Shown here one piece after another: positions 1-8,166 of a stretch of DNA of 64,000 bases (the first letter of the stretch is position 1; each line of letters begins with the position of its first letter). The notes beneath the pieces are model-generated. The model made no database searches, was not told the origin of the DNA, and worked only from the letters and a program-made list of their open reading frames with translations. The position numbers and the translations under genes are program-made. This DNA is from Acidobacteriota bacterium. Lineage in GTDB: Bacteria > Acidobacteriota > Vicinamibacteria > Vicinamibacterales > JAKQTR01. The stretch lies in contig JAKQTR010000038.1 in the NCBI GenBank assembly GCA_029562975.1, positions 1 to 64,000 on the forward strand. The letters are read 5' to 3'.

Positions 1-221
1 GACAGGTCCGCGACCACCCGCGTGAGCTTGCCGGTTTCGTCGCGGCGCTGCTGCAACTCCCGGGCTTCACTCGGCGGCATCTCGCCATACGTCTTCTTCC
101 AGCGGTAGCACGTCGGCTCCGAGAGGCCGACCTGGCGGCAGCCATCCCCCACTGGCACCCCGCCCGTCACTGGCTGCAACACGGCGGTGATCTGCTCGAC
201 CGAACAGCGCTTCTTCTTCAC
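1..221 (-). CDS. IS3-family transposase OrfA, N-terminal part (runs off the left edge)
   Basis: Translating the minus strand from a GTG at 221 gives 73 residues with no stop before the window edge. The protein begins VKKKRCSVEQITAVLQ and continues with a helix-turn-helix (CRQVGLSEPTCYRWKKTYG at about 28-46) and then the start of a Lys/Arg/Glu-rich leucine-zipper segment (SEAREL...KLTRVVADL). This is the standard layout of IS3/IS407-group OrfA proteins (Transposase_8), which bind the terminal repeats and are fused to the DDE OrfB by programmed frameshifting. A perfect Shine-Dalgarno AGGAGG at 229-234, 7 nt upstream, fixes the GTG start; the overlapping ATG in another frame is not used. OrfB would lie to the left of the window. 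Whether the element is intact cannot be told from here. Confidence 0.8.
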   Translation of the reverse strand, partial: MKKKRCSVEQITAVLQPVTGGVPVGDGCRQVGLSEPTCYRWKKTYGEMPPSEARELQQRRDETGKLTRVVADL

Positions 222-301
222 GGCACATCCTCCTGGCCGTCTGGCCGAATTGTGCCGCAAGACTCACGCTCAATGTGGACCGAATCTCCCGGGGCCCGTC
301 A
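1..301 (-). mobile_element. End of an IS3-family insertion sequence (5' side of orfA)
   Basis: The partial orfA at 1-221 reads leftward, so one terminal inverted repeat should lie shortly to the right of it. On the minus strand the sequence read from 301 downwards starts TGACGGGCCCCGGGAGATTC, which resembles the TGA...CCCCGGG ends common in IS407-group elements. The other end is outside the window and no target duplication can be checked, so the boundary at about 301 is a guess. Confidence 0.35.
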
Positions 302-649
302 GGCCTTCTTGCTGGACATCGATCTCCTGTACGCGGCGCGAGTCTCCCGCCTCCTGGGCGGAGGCGACTGGCTCGCCGTCGCCATGGCGCTGTGCCCGGC
401 GGCCTTCGCGCCTCTCCTCACCCCCGCCGCCGACAGGCGGATCGCCGCCTGTCCGAGGACAGCCTGCAGGCCGACGCCGCTGGCGTGAGGCGGGGCCGAG
501 GGCCGGCCCGCCTGGCGAATGCGGGAATCTCTGATCCCGGACTCCGAATCCCGGATAGAATCCGTCGACACGCGCCCGTGCCGGACCCGGGATGCGTGCC
601 GTCGCGCGTCAACGTGATCGTCCCGGCTGGCCGGGAGCGAGGGTGATCG
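222..649. other. Spacer between the IS fragment and the M14 peptidase gene
   Basis: This 428-base stretch has no convincing gene. Nearest orfA it holds that gene's Shine-Dalgarno (229-234) and a possible IS end near 279-301. The rest is G+C-rich with short open frames that lack a family match or ribosome site. Around 520-566 there is a run of degenerate GGAATC/GATCCCGG words. A TAGAAT box at 556-561 is the only promoter-like element ahead of the next gene. Confidence 0.5.
556..561 (+). promoter_or_regulatory. Candidate -10 box for the M14 peptidase gene
   Basis: TAGAAT differs from the TATAAT consensus at one base and stands out in very G+C-rich sequence. No clear -35 lies 16-18 nt upstream. 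Transcription from here would give a leader of about 80 nt to the ATG at 650. Confidence 0.3.
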
Positions 650-3600
650 ATGAAGCGTCAGACAATCGTACAGGTGGCAGCGCTCTGCGCGGTGGCGGGC
701 GCGACGAGCGTCGGCATGTGGGCCCAGCCGAACAAGTACGCGCGGGACCCGAAACAGGCGGTGGATGCGGAGTACACGCAGAAGATCAGGGAGTACACCA
801 CCGAACCGTACTACCTCTCGCCGCTGGTGGACTACCTGCCGGCGTCGAAGACCGTGCCGACGCCGAAGGCCGCCCTGGGCGACGTCGCGGGCGCGCCGGG
901 CATCCTGCCGTACTCGGCCGAGGTGCACGAGTACATGCGGATGCTCGAGAAGGCGAGCCCCCGGCGCGTCAAGGTGTTCTCCATCGGGAAGTCCGAGGAA
1001 GGGCGGGAGATGATTGCCGTCGCCATCGCGGACGATGCCGTGATGGCGAAGTTCGAGGAGAACCGCGCGCGGCTGGCGAAGCTCGCCGACCCGCGGACGA
1101 TCGCGATGAACGACGCCGAGGCCGACCGCCTGGTCACCGCGTCGGTGCCGGTCTACTACATCACCGCGTCGCTGCATGCGGGCGAGACCGGGTCGCCCAC
1201 CGCGCTCATGGAGCTGGCGTACCGGCTCGTCGTGGACGACAGCCCCTACATCAAGGCCATCCGGTCGAACCTCATCACGATCATGACGCCCGTCCTCGAG
1301 ACAGACGGGCGCGACCGCCACGTGGACGTGTACAGGTGGCACCTCGCGAACCCGACGCTGGTCTACCCGTCGCTGCCGTACTGGGGCAAGTACGTCCTGC
1401 ACGACAACAACCGCGATGCGATGGCGGCCACGCTGATGCTCACGCGCAACGTGATCGACTTCGTCGTCCAGCAGAAGGCGCAGGTGCTCCACGATCTCCA
1501 CGAGTCGGTGCCCTACCTGTACGACAACACCGTCGGCGACGGGCCGTACAACGCCTGGGTGGATCCCATCCTGACGGATGAGTGGCAGCTGCTCGGCTGG
1601 AACAACATGTCCGAGCTCACAAGGTTCGGGATGCCCGGGGCCTTCGCCCACGGCACCTTCGATACGTGGTCGCCGGGCTACCTGATGTTCATCGGCGCCA
1701 TGCACAACGGGACGAGCCGCCTGTACGAGACCTTCGGCAACGCGGGCGCGGACACCGTGGAGCGGACGCTCCAGCCCGACGAGTACGCCAGGACGTGGTA
1801 CCGGCAGAACCCGCCGCTGCCCAGGACGAAGTGGTCGCAGCGGAACAACAACAACTACACGATCACCGCGCTGCTCACGGCGCTGTCCTACTACGGCGAG
1901 AACAACAAGCTCTTCCTCAAGAACTTCTATCTGAAGAGCAAGCGCTCGGTGCTCAAGCCGAAGGCTGAGGGCCCGGCTGCGTACGTCTTTCCGGCAGACG
2001 AAGCCCGCCCTGGCGCGCAGGCCGAACTGCTCCGCACGCTGATGCGCCAGGCGATCGAGATCTCCCGCGCCACCGCGCCGTTCACGGTCAGGATGCCGAT
2101 CAAGAAGGCGCGGCCCCAGGGGCGGGGCGGCGACGAGGGAGCGGGCGAAGGCCCGAAGCAGCCGGCAGCGAACGCCGGAGGACCGGCCGAACAGAAGGCG
2201 GATGCGAAGACCGGCGAGGAGCCGAAGACCGAGACGAAGACCTTCCCGGCCGGCAGCTACGTCGTCCGGATGGATCAGCCGTACAGCCGGATCGCGGACG
2301 CCCTGCTCGATTACCAGTACTGGAGCCCGAACGATCCGCAAAAGCGTCCGTACGACGACACCGGCTGGACGTTCGGCGAACTGTTCAACGTCCAGGTCGC
2401 CCGGGTGACCGATGCGACGGTCCTCGACGCCGCCATGGAGCGCGTGAGGGACGTCGCGGCCCCGTCCGACATCAAGGGGAGCGGCCCGGTGTTCGTCGTC
2501 GCCAACGACGCGGACCCGTCGCTCTTCGCCTTCCGCTACCGGCTCAAGGCGGCAGGCTTCGCGGCGGCGGAGGAGCCGTTTGACGCCGCCGGCCGCTCGT
2601 TCCCCCGCGGCTCGTTCATCGTCACGGGCGCGGCGCCCGCGGACGTGCAGGCGGCCTGCCGCGAGCTGGGCGTCCAGGCCCACGCCGTCGCCGAGGCGCC
2701 GGCGGTCAAGAGCCACGCTGTGAAGACTCCGCGCATCGGGTACGTGCACACCTGGATCGGCACGCAGGACGAGGGCTGGTGGCGGATGGAGTTCGACCGC
2801 CTCGGCGTTCCGTACGACTACATCAGCACGCAGGTCGTCGCCAGAGAGGCCAACCTCATCGGGAAGTGGGACGTGCTCGTGTTCCCGCCTGTCGGCAGGA
2901 GCGCGCAGCAGGTTGTCGCCGGAATGCCGATGTGGCGGAACCCGCTGCCCTGGAAGACCACGCCGCTCACGCCCAACATCGGAAAGATCGATTCCACCGA
3001 TGACATGCGGCCGGGCCTGGGGTGGGGCGGCCTCGCGAACCTCGAGGCGTTCGTCCGCCAGGGCGGCCTGCTGATCGTCGCCGACGACACATCGGTGCTG
3101 GCGGGCACTTACGGCTTCACGCCGGGACTGTCGGTGCAGCAGCCGTCGCGGATCAACGCCCCGGGCACGGTGATGCGCGCCAGAATCGTGGACCCGGCGA
3201 GCCCGATCGCCTACGGGTACGGCGAGAGGCTGTCGGTGTACTCGGCGCCCGGCCTGCTCTTCGGCGTCAGCAACACGATGGGCGGCCGGAGGGGGGGCGG
3301 ATCCAGGGGCGAGGGCGGCCCCACGCGGCCGACGGGCCGGGGCACGGCCGACGACCACGATCAGCCGCAGGGCCGACCGTTTGTCGAGCCCGAGGAGGAG
3401 CGGAAGGTCGAGCCGTGGCAGGCCGCGCCCGTGACGAACGAGCAGCTCCTCAACCCGCTTGGCGTGATTCCGCCCGCCCAGCGGCCGCGCGTCGTGCTGC
3501 GCTACGGGGACGCGCGCGAGCTGCTCGTGTCCGGCCTCCTCGACAACGGCAGCGAGATCGCGCAGCGCCCGCTCGTCGTGGACGTGCCGCTCGGCAAGGG

Positions 3601-3727
3601 GCACCTCGTGCTCTTCGCCAACAACCCCATGTGGCGCGGCCAGACCCAGGGCAGCTACGCGCTGGTCTTCAACGCTATCCTGAACTACGACCAGCTGGAC
3701 GCGGGGAGGAAGCTGGACGAGAAATAG
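650..3727 (+). CDS. Secreted M14-family zinc carboxypeptidase
   Basis: The protein has 1,025 residues and a signal peptide (hydrophobic 5-24, likely cut after MWA-Q). The catalytic domain near residues 90-400 shows the M14 zinc site HAGE (His176, Glu179), the substrate-binding NNRD segment (Asn254, Arg255) and the third zinc ligand region LHDLHES (His281/His284). M14 enzymes remove C-terminal residues from peptides or cleave D,L-peptide bonds; this long exported form fits use of external protein. A charged low-complexity insert (about 485-535, rich in Lys, Glu, Gly and Ala) separates the peptidase from a second half of about 500 residues that I cannot assign, apart from a Gly/Arg-rich loop near 880-915. 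The ATG at 650 gives the signal peptide directly. The next gene on the same strand is 191 nt away. Confidence 0.85.
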   Translation: MKRQTIVQVAALCAVAGATSVGMWAQPNKYARDPKQAVDAEYTQKIREYTTEPYYLSPLVDYLPASKTVPTPKAALGDVAGAPGILPYSAEVHEYMRMLEKASPRRVKVFSIGKSEEGREMIAVAIADDAVMAKFEENRARLAKLADPRTIAMNDAEADRLVTASVPVYYITASLHAGETGSPTALMELAYRLVVDDSPYIKAIRSNLITIMTPVLETDGRDRHVDVYRWHLANPTLVYPSLPYWGKYVLHDNNRDAMAATLMLTRNVIDFVVQQKAQVLHDLHESVPYLYDNTVGDGPYNAWVDPILTDEWQLLGWNNMSELTRFGMPGAFAHGTFDTWSPGYLMFIGAMHNGTSRLYETFGNAGADTVERTLQPDEYARTWYRQNPPLPRTKWSQRNNNNYTITALLTALSYYGENNKLFLKNFYLKSKRSVLKPKAEGPAAYVFPADEARPGAQAELLRTLMRQAIEISRATAPFTVRMPIKKARPQGRGGDEGAGEGPKQPAANAGGPAEQKADAKTGEEPKTETKTFPAGSYVVRMDQPYSRIADALLDYQYWSPNDPQKRPYDDTGWTFGELFNVQVARVTDATVLDAAMERVRDVAAPSDIKGSGPVFVVANDADPSLFAFRYRLKAAGFAAAEEPFDAAGRSFPRGSFIVTGAAPADVQAACRELGVQAHAVAEAPAVKSHAVKTPRIGYVHTWIGTQDEGWWRMEFDRLGVPYDYISTQVVAREANLIGKWDVLVFPPVGRSAQQVVAGMPMWRNPLPWKTTPLTPNIGKIDSTDDMRPGLGWGGLANLEAFVRQGGLLIVADDTSVLAGTYGFTPGLSVQQPSRINAPGTVMRARIVDPASPIAYGYGERLSVYSAPGLLFGVSNTMGGRRGGGSRGEGGPTRPTGRGTADDHDQPQGRPFVEPEEERKVEPWQAAPVTNEQLLNPLGVIPPAQRPRVVLRYGDARELLVSGLLDNGSEIAQRPLVVDVPLGKGHLVLFANNPMWRGQTQGSYALVFNAILNYDQLDAGRKLDEK

Positions 3728-3918
3728 GAGTGGGAATCCAGATGCCGGAATGGGACGATCGAACCGCAGAAACCGGGCGTCGGGTCGCAGGGTTCGAGCG
3801 CCGGAACGGAGCCTGGGGCATCGCCTTCGACACTCGGGCCGTGCGTGCGCGCCGCCTGGCCGGCCGTGAACGCAGGCCGCGGCCCGCGCCCGAACGCCCG
3901 CGCAGAAGAGGCGTCGCG

Positions 3919-4854
3919 ATGCGGCGCCTCCTTGCTTGGAGCGTTCCCGCGCTCGCGCTGCTGGCCCTGACCGCGGCAGGAGGGCAGCCGCCCGGGCAGG
4001 GGCCGGAGTTCCCGCCGGAACTCGTTTCGTTCGGCCCGCCGTCGCCGCAGCCGCTGCTGGCGGGCACGGGCACGGACACCTGGGACCGGCGGATTCGCGA
4101 ACGCGGCTGGATCATGCGCGAGGGCGACCAGTGGCACCTCTGGTACACAGGCTACAACGACGCCCGGAGCGACTCGAAGTTCCTGGGCTACGCCACCTCT
4201 CCCGATGGGCTGACCTGGACGCGCTATCCGGGCAATCCGCTGACGACGACCGGCTGGGTCGAGGACGTGTGCGTCGTCAGGCACGGCGGAATGTACTACA
4301 TGTTCGCCGAAGGCCGGGACGACGTGGCGCACATGCTGGCGTCCGAGGATCGGGTGCACTGGACGGAACGCGGCAGCCTCGATATCCGCCGGGTTGACGG
4401 CCAGCCGATCGCGCCAGGGCCGCGCGGCACGCCGACGGTCTGGATCGAAGGCGAGGTGTGGTGGCTGTTCTACGAGAGGGGAGACTCGGCCATCTACGCG
4501 GCGACCTCGCGCGACCTGAGGACCTGGACGAACGTGACCGACGAACCCGTCATCGCGCGAGGGCCCGACGCTTACGACCGGTTCGCCGTGGCCGTCAACC
4601 AGATCGTCAAGTACCAAGGGCGGTACTACGCGTACTACCATGCCAGCGCCTTGCCGGACTGGGCCGAGTGGAGCACGTGCGTGGCCGTGTCGGACGACCT
4701 CGTGCGCTGGAAGAAGTATCCCGGGAACCCCGTCCTCCCGGTGAACCCCGCCATGAGGGGCGCCAGCAGCGGGACGGTCGTCCACGACGGCGCGCGCTAC
4801 CGCCTGTATACGACGCACCCGGACGTTCGCGTCTACTACGCGCGGACGCGGTAG
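3919..4854 (+). CDS. Exported five-bladed beta-propeller glycosidase-like protein (GH43/GH32-type fold)
   Basis: This 311-residue protein starts with a short signal peptide (MRRLLAWSVPALALLALTAAGG). It then contains at least four blades marked by a repeated S-x-D-x-x-x-W pattern: TSPDGLTWTRYPGNP, SEDRVHWTERG, TSRDLRTWTNV and SDDLVRWKKYPGNP. Such blades are typical of GH43/GH32/GH130-like sugar-processing propellers, so action on an external polysaccharide or oligosaccharide is likely, but I cannot fix the family or the catalytic acids by eye. The frame stays open far upstream. I chose the ATG at 3919 because it puts the signal peptide at the N-terminus and has a purine-rich GAAGAGG just before it. 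Confidence 0.7.
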   Translation: MRRLLAWSVPALALLALTAAGGQPPGQGPEFPPELVSFGPPSPQPLLAGTGTDTWDRRIRERGWIMREGDQWHLWYTGYNDARSDSKFLGYATSPDGLTWTRYPGNPLTTTGWVEDVCVVRHGGMYYMFAEGRDDVAHMLASEDRVHWTERGSLDIRRVDGQPIAPGPRGTPTVWIEGEVWWLFYERGDSAIYAATSRDLRTWTNVTDEPVIARGPDAYDRFAVAVNQIVKYQGRYYAYYHASALPDWAEWSTCVAVSDDLVRWKKYPGNPVLPVNPAMRGASSGTVVHDGARYRLYTTHPDVRVYYARTR

Positions 4855-5035
4855 GAGCCGGGCAGCTCGCGCAGTCACGTGCGGCGGCCGCTGCGGGCGA
4901 TTGCCGCGGTCGCGCAGGCGGCGGCCGAGCCTGTCGCGGCCCGTGTTGACAGGCGGTTCTCGCACGCCGATGATCGGCCGGGAGTCGAGCGAGGCCCGGC
5001 AGTGCGCCGGTTGGCACGCTGCATCTGGAGTCGTC

Positions 5036-7078
5036 ATGAGCAAGCGGCTGTTCGTCTTGGCCCTGGTCGCCGGCTTGGCCTTCGGCGCGTCACCTGCGCA
5101 GGCGGATAGTGCGTCGCAAGTCGCCGGCGGCGCTGACCATACGTGCGCGCTGACGGCTGGCGGATCCGTTCTGTGCTGGGGGGCGGGCTTCTACGGGCAG
5201 CTTGGGAGTGGCTCGAGAGACGGGAGCCTGACGCCGGCGCCAGTGGCTGGCCTGTCCAGCGGCGTCACTGCAGTTGCGGCGGGCCAATATCACACCTGCG
5301 CCGTCACGGCCGGCGGGGGCGTGCTCTGCTGGGGCTATAACGCCGACGGCGAACTCGGCGACGGCACGACCGACGACCGGCTGACGCCGACGGCAGTCGC
5401 CGGCCTCGACAGCGGCGTCGAATCCGTCGCGACAGCCGCCTATCACTCGTGCGCGCTGACGGCTGGCGGTGCGGTCCTCTGCTGGGGCGCCAACTGGTTC
5501 GGCCAGCTCGGCGACGGCACCACAGTGGACAGCGCCGTGCCGGTGCCGGTGGCGGGCCTTCCCGGCCCCGTCACGGCAATCGCCGCGGCCGGTTACTACA
5601 GCTGCGCGCTGACGGCTGGCGGTGCGGTCCTCTGCTGGGGCGCCAACTGGTTCGGCCAGCTCGGCAACGGCACGACGGACGCGAGCCCGGCTCCCGTGAG
5701 CGTCACCGGGCTGGCGGCCGGCGTGGCGGCGATCGGCGCGGGCTGGGATCACGCCTGTGCAGTGACGGCCGGCGGAGCGCTCCTCTGCTGGGGTTCCAAC
5801 TGGTACGGAGCGCTCGGCGACGGCACGACCGACGACCGGCTGACGCCGACCGCGGTCAGCGGGCTCGGGTTCGGCGTGAAGGCGGTCACGGCCGGAATCT
5901 ACCACACGTGCGCGCTGACGGCAGAGGGCGGCGTCCTGTGCTGGGGGGCCGTTGCGTACGCCGGCCACGGCAATCCCGCGACCTACACCCTCACGCCCGC
6001 GGCCGTCAGCGGGCTGGCGAGCGGCACGGCCTCGGTGACGGCTGGCGCCTACCACTCGTGTGCGGTCACGGTGAGAGGCGGCGTTGCGTGCTGGGGCTCG
6101 AACGGCTGGGGCCAGCTGGGAGAGGGCACGACCGCGGACAGCGCCGAGCCCGTGCCCGTGGTCGGCTTCGAGGGCCGGCGATCCACGCCCGGGGACTTCA
6201 CGGGCGACGGGACCGCGGACGTCCTCTGGCGCCATCTGACGAACGGGGACATATGGCTCTGGGGCATCGAAGCCGCGGCGCGTGCGACGGACGCGTATGT
6301 CGGTGCCGTCGCCGATCCGAACTGGGAGATTCGGAGCGTGGGCGACCTGAACGGCGACGGCCTGGCGGATCTGCTCTGGCGCCACAAGCTGGATGGCGCG
6401 CTCTATTATTGGCCGATGCACGGGGGCGCGCCGGCGGCCCAGCAGTATGTCGCCACGGCGGACACCTCGTACGACATTGTCGGGACCGGCGACTTCGACG
6501 GCGACGGGATGGCGGACGTCCTCTGGCGCGGCGCGACGGGCGATCTGTGGCTGTGGCGGATGAGCGGCTCGACGGTGCTGAGCCAGCAGTATGTGGACAC
6601 GGTGGACCTGAGCTACGCGGTCAAGGGCCTGGGGGACGTGGACGGGGACTTCAAGACGGATGTGATCTGGCAGGGAGCTGCCGGGGACATCTGGGTGTGG
6701 CTGATGAACGGCGCCGCGAGGTCGGCGCAGACGCACGTGGGCACGGTGACGGACGGGACGTACCAGATCCAGCAGGTGGCGGACGTCGACGCGGATCTGA
6801 AAGCGGATGTCATCTGGTGGAGTGAGTCGCAGGGCGACGTCTGGGTCTGGCGCATGAGCGGCGGCGCAGTCCTCTCGGAGCACTACGTGGGTCTGGTTCC
6901 CGACACGAACTACCGGATCCAGGCCGCGGGCGATTACGACGGCGACGGAAAAGCGGACCTGCTCTGGCGCAACAGCGTCGCCGGCGATCTCTGGATCTGG
7001 CGAATGGACGGGCCAGCGAAAGCGTCGGAGCACTATCTGGGCATCGTCGCGGATCAAGGGTACCGGGTCGTGCGGTAG
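5036..7078 (+). CDS. Secreted RCC1-repeat propeller plus FG-GAP/VCBS-repeat protein
   Basis: The protein has 680 residues with a signal peptide (MSKRLFVLALVAGLAFGASPAQA). Seven RCC1-type repeats of about 51 residues follow, each with a H-x-C-A-x-T-x-x-G-x-x-x-C-W-G core; these form a seven-bladed propeller. The second half has six FG-GAP-like repeats with DxNGDGxxD or DxDGDGxxD calcium loops followed by a DLWLWRM-like strand. All of it should be extracellular; no catalytic domain is visible, so binding or surface display is the best guess. The frame is open upstream, but ATG 5036 has GGAG 7 nt before it and exposes the signal peptide. The repeats are conserved at DNA level too. The six repeats with DxD loops could belong either to FG-GAP or to VCBS families. 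Confidence 0.85.
   Translation: MSKRLFVLALVAGLAFGASPAQADSASQVAGGADHTCALTAGGSVLCWGAGFYGQLGSGSRDGSLTPAPVAGLSSGVTAVAAGQYHTCAVTAGGGVLCWGYNADGELGDGTTDDRLTPTAVAGLDSGVESVATAAYHSCALTAGGAVLCWGANWFGQLGDGTTVDSAVPVPVAGLPGPVTAIAAAGYYSCALTAGGAVLCWGANWFGQLGNGTTDASPAPVSVTGLAAGVAAIGAGWDHACAVTAGGALLCWGSNWYGALGDGTTDDRLTPTAVSGLGFGVKAVTAGIYHTCALTAEGGVLCWGAVAYAGHGNPATYTLTPAAVSGLASGTASVTAGAYHSCAVTVRGGVACWGSNGWGQLGEGTTADSAEPVPVVGFEGRRSTPGDFTGDGTADVLWRHLTNGDIWLWGIEAAARATDAYVGAVADPNWEIRSVGDLNGDGLADLLWRHKLDGALYYWPMHGGAPAAQQYVATADTSYDIVGTGDFDGDGMADVLWRGATGDLWLWRMSGSTVLSQQYVDTVDLSYAVKGLGDVDGDFKTDVIWQGAAGDIWVWLMNGAARSAQTHVGTVTDGTYQIQQVADVDADLKADVIWWSESQGDVWVWRMSGGAVLSEHYVGLVPDTNYRIQAAGDYDGDGKADLLWRNSVAGDLWIWRMDGPAKASEHYLGIVADQGYRVVR
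5450..5512 (+). repeat. 63-bp exact repeat, copy 1 (inside the RCC1 region)
   Basis: These 63 bases recur without change at 5603-5665, exactly 153 nt (one 51-codon repeat) further on. They encode CALTAGGAVLCWGANWFGQLG, the core of repeats 3 and 4 of the propeller. Identity at synonymous sites points to recent duplication or gene conversion. Confidence 0.9.
5603..5665 (+). repeat. 63-bp exact repeat, copy 2 (inside the RCC1 region)
   Basis: This is the second copy of the 63-base unit at 5450-5512. A separate 38-base exact repeat (5354-5391 and 5813-5850) is offset by 459 nt, which is three repeat units, so more than one exchange event has homogenised this gene. Confidence 0.9.
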
Positions 7079-7259
7079 GAGCGCGAGGCAACGAGCGGGA
7101 AGCAGGAGGCCGGCCTCGCGCCGCCCGACGGGAGGGCGCGGCATCGGCGCAAGCCGTCGGGGGCATCCCTTCGGCTCCCGGGGTCGGCGCCCCACCCGGG
7201 TGAGCAAACGCAGCAGCACGACCCCGATGAGCCGTCGCCGATCCGGGCACGGCACGCGG

Positions 7260-7265
7260 TATACT
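7260..7265 (+). promoter_or_regulatory. Candidate -10 box ahead of acyP-apt
   Basis: TATACT (one mismatch to TATAAT) lies 29 nt upstream of the acylphosphatase ATG at the end of a 216-nt spacer. No good -35 is visible. Confidence 0.35.
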
Positions 7266-7294
7266 CACGCCGCTCGGTTTCAGGGCGGTTGCGC

Positions 7295-7570
7295 ATGAAC
7301 GAAGCACGATCGTATCGCATCGCCGGCCGCGTCCAGGGCGTGGGATTCCGCTGGTTCGCGTGGGACGCAGCCAGGCGCGAAGGCATCACCGGGCTGGTGA
7401 GGAACCTGCCCGACGGCCGCGTCGAGATCGTGGCCGAGGGCGACCGCGAGGCCCTCGACCGGTTCGAGTGGCGGGTGTCGTCGGGGCCTGCCGGCGCCCG
7501 CGTGGACACGGTCGATCGCGACATCGTCCCGGCAACCGGCCGGTTCACCGAGTTCTCGGTCAGAGGCTGA
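7295..7570 (+). CDS. acyP: Acylphosphatase
   Basis: The 91-residue protein has the full acylphosphatase fold signature. GRVQGVGFRWF (residues 10-20) carries the phosphate-binding loop and catalytic arginine, and GLVRNLPDGRVEI contains the catalytic Asn of the second signature. The enzyme hydrolyses carboxyl-phosphate bonds such as acetyl phosphate in the cytosol. Length matches the family (about 90 residues). I used the ATG at 7295 rather than a TTG two codons upstream. It is followed 7 nt later by apt on the same strand, so the two are probably cotranscribed. Confidence 0.93.
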   Translation: MNEARSYRIAGRVQGVGFRWFAWDAARREGITGLVRNLPDGRVEIVAEGDREALDRFEWRVSSGPAGARVDTVDRDIVPATGRFTEFSVRG

Positions 7571-7577
7571 CGTCACC

Positions 7578-8114
7578 ATGGCGAGTATCGACGGCATCGC
7601 GGACTTCCTGCGCGCGCGCATCCGGCAAGTGCCGGACTTCCCGAAACCCGGCATCCTGTTCTACGACATCACCACGCTGCTGCAGGACCCGGCGGGCTTC
7701 AAGGCGGCCATCGACGGCCTGGCGGGGCCATTCTCCAGAGGCGGCATCGACGTCGTCGTCGGCATCGAGAGCCGCGGGTTCATCCTCGGCGGGTGCGTCG
7801 CCGACCGGCTCGGTGCCGGGTTCTGCCCGATCCGCAAGCCGGGAAAACTGCCGTCGAAGGCGCTGCGCGAGTCCTTCAGCCTGGAGTACGGCAGCGACGC
7901 CGTCGAGATTCACGCCGACGGGATCGCGCCTGGCCAGCGGGTGCTCATCGTGGACGATGTGCTGGCAACCGGCGGAACGGCGAAGGCGGCGGCGTCGCTC
8001 GTCAGGCAGCTCGGCGGCGATCTGGCGTCGCTCGCGTTCCTGATTGAACTCGACGCGCTCGAGGGCCGCAACCGGCTGTCGGGCGAACGCGTAATGAGCC
8101 TGCTGCACTACTGA
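7578..8114 (+). CDS. apt: Adenine phosphoribosyltransferase
   Basis: This 178-residue protein converts adenine and PRPP to AMP plus pyrophosphate (purine salvage, cytosol). The PRPP-binding loop VLIVDDVLATGGTAKA is near residues 124-139. The N-terminal IRQVPDFPKPGILFYDIT block and the GIESRGFILGG block are typical Apt signatures. Length is normal. It follows acyP by 7 nt. Confidence 0.96.
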   Translation: MASIDGIADFLRARIRQVPDFPKPGILFYDITTLLQDPAGFKAAIDGLAGPFSRGGIDVVVGIESRGFILGGCVADRLGAGFCPIRKPGKLPSKALRESFSLEYGSDAVEIHADGIAPGQRVLIVDDVLATGGTAKAAASLVRQLGGDLASLAFLIELDALEGRNRLSGERVMSLLHY

Positions 8115-8166
8115 GCAGTTCCGGGAACCCCGCCGGGCCGGCGCCGCATCGGCCGATACGTCAAGC

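Noticed and set aside
520-570. Tandem GGAATC-like repeats before the M14 gene
   Set aside because: The copies are too few and too degenerate to call a repeat array.
299-3604. A 1,101-codon minus-strand frame opposite the M14 peptidase, and similar long frames opposite the histidine kinase, ptsI and lptFG
   Set aside because: All mirror recognised genes and show the composition of frame shadows; none has a ribosome site or a domain.
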